From an uncultured Prevotella sp. (GTDB taxonomy: Bacteria; Bacteroidota; Bacteroidia; Bacteroidales; Bacteroidaceae): a DNA stretch of 64,000 bases. Shown here in pieces: positions 63,779 through 64,000 of this stretch. The notes beneath the pieces were generated by a model. That model ran no database searches and was not told the origin of the DNA. It saw only the letters and a list, made by a program, of their open reading frames with translations. Both the position numbers and the translations under genes were made by a program. Position 1 is the first letter of the stretch, and every line of letters starts with the position of its first letter. The stretch lies in NCBI GenBank assembly GCA_900315635.1, contig OMZV01000005.1, positions 124,001-188,000 on the forward strand. Direction: 5' to 3'.

Positions 63779-63784
63779 CACCGC

Positions 63785-63867
63785 TTTTCGGCGTAACCGC
63801 TGGTCGTGGAAGAGTCACTGAGCCATGTTACGTTGGAACGACAAACAACATTTAATCAATTGAAACA
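63785..63867 (+). promoter_or_regulatory. Possible structured leader of rplS
   Basis: CGTAAC (63792-63797) pairs with GTTACG (63837-63842); GTCGT (63803-63807) can alternatively pair with ACGAC (63848-63852). Such competing stems in a ribosomal-protein leader suggest autogenous control by L19. Not tested by folding or comparison. Confidence 0.35.
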
Positions 63868-64000
63868 ATGGATTTAATTAAAGTTGCTGAGGAAGCATTT
63901 GCAACCGGCAAGAAGTTCCCTGAGTTCAAGCCAGGTGATACCATCACTGTCGCTTACAAAATTGTCGAGGGTAACAAGGAGCGTATCCAGCTCTATCGTG
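63868..64000 (+). CDS. rplS: Ribosomal protein L19, N-terminal part (3' end outside window)
   Basis: The visible 44 residues, MDLIKVAEEAFATGKKFPEF then GDTITVAYKIVEGNKERIQLYR, match L19 of Bacteroidetes. L19 sits at the 30S-50S interface. The gene continues past the window. It has its own promoter and a leader that may be structured. Confidence 0.94.
   Translation, partial: MDLIKVAEEAFATGKKFPEFKPGDTITVAYKIVEGNKERIQLYR

Overview
The window looks like a chromosome segment of a Bacteroidales bacterium, most likely a Prevotella-type member of the Prevotellaceae. The evidence is the repeated Bacteroidetes sigma-ABfr -7 element (TAnnTTTG) with few Shine-Dalgarno sites, GldH and a PorT-like barrel, a TonB receptor with a partner lipoprotein, a DUF4270 lipoprotein, and a TonB/ExbB/ExbD/ExbD/PstS-like/TPR cluster. 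No phage, plasmid, insertion sequence or CRISPR array was found. Most genes are housekeeping; most of the unusual content is in the intergenic DNA.

Layout. 1-1.6 kb: end of a xylan-degradation locus (GH10 fragment, GH43). 1.7-2.5 kb: a small coiled-coil protein and a nitroreductase. 2.6-9.5 kb, minus strand: cell-shape operon with a short purH, then mreB, mreC, mreD, mrdA (PBP2) and rodA. 9.8-17 kb: M23 peptidase, ndk, an AAA-CYTH protein, a gene remnant, gldH, ricT-like, holB, metF. 17-21 kb: sugar porter, panD, panC, starch-synthase-like protein. 21-25.6 kb: DUF4270 lipoprotein, a 44-residue protein, clpC. 26-30 kb, minus strand: rsmG, metallo-hydrolase, ruvC, double ABC ATPase, secreted protein; then a HAD phosphatase and tRNA-Tyr. 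31-37.6 kb: gltB and gltD. 37.7-42.8 kb: Pit transporter with a PhoU-like tail, YhcH-type protein, MFS transporter, panB. 43-50.5 kb: a candidate structured RNA, a PhoB/PhoR-like pair, a TonB receptor and a beta-helix lipoprotein. 50.6-56.4 kb: dacB, an LptF/G permease, ribBA, an aminotransferase. 56.6-62.3 kb: exbB, a broken exbD, exbD, tonB, a PstS-like lipoprotein and a TPR protein. 62.4-64 kb: ferredoxin, PorT-like protein and the start of rplS.

How it fits together. The shape operon carries the core elongasome. panC and panD are together while panB is about 22 kb away under its own promoter. The two-component system, the Pit transporter and the TonB receptor all carry TTGTAAC-like direct repeats at 11-bp spacing upstream, which suggests a phosphate regulon. 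The ExbBD-TonB cluster would energise outer-membrane receptors, but the first exbD has lost its membrane helix and reading frame.

The most unusual signal is a set of intergenic arrays with an exact 22-bp period, at about 9.7, 18.7, 25.7, 30.7, 43.3 and 43.5 kb. One is a nearly perfect tandem repeat. The others are diverged, but several share recognisable units across loci. There are also 7-bp and 9-bp period arrays, GC-rich palindromic elements (one inserted in frame in the sensor kinase gene), and AT-rich inverted-repeat elements.
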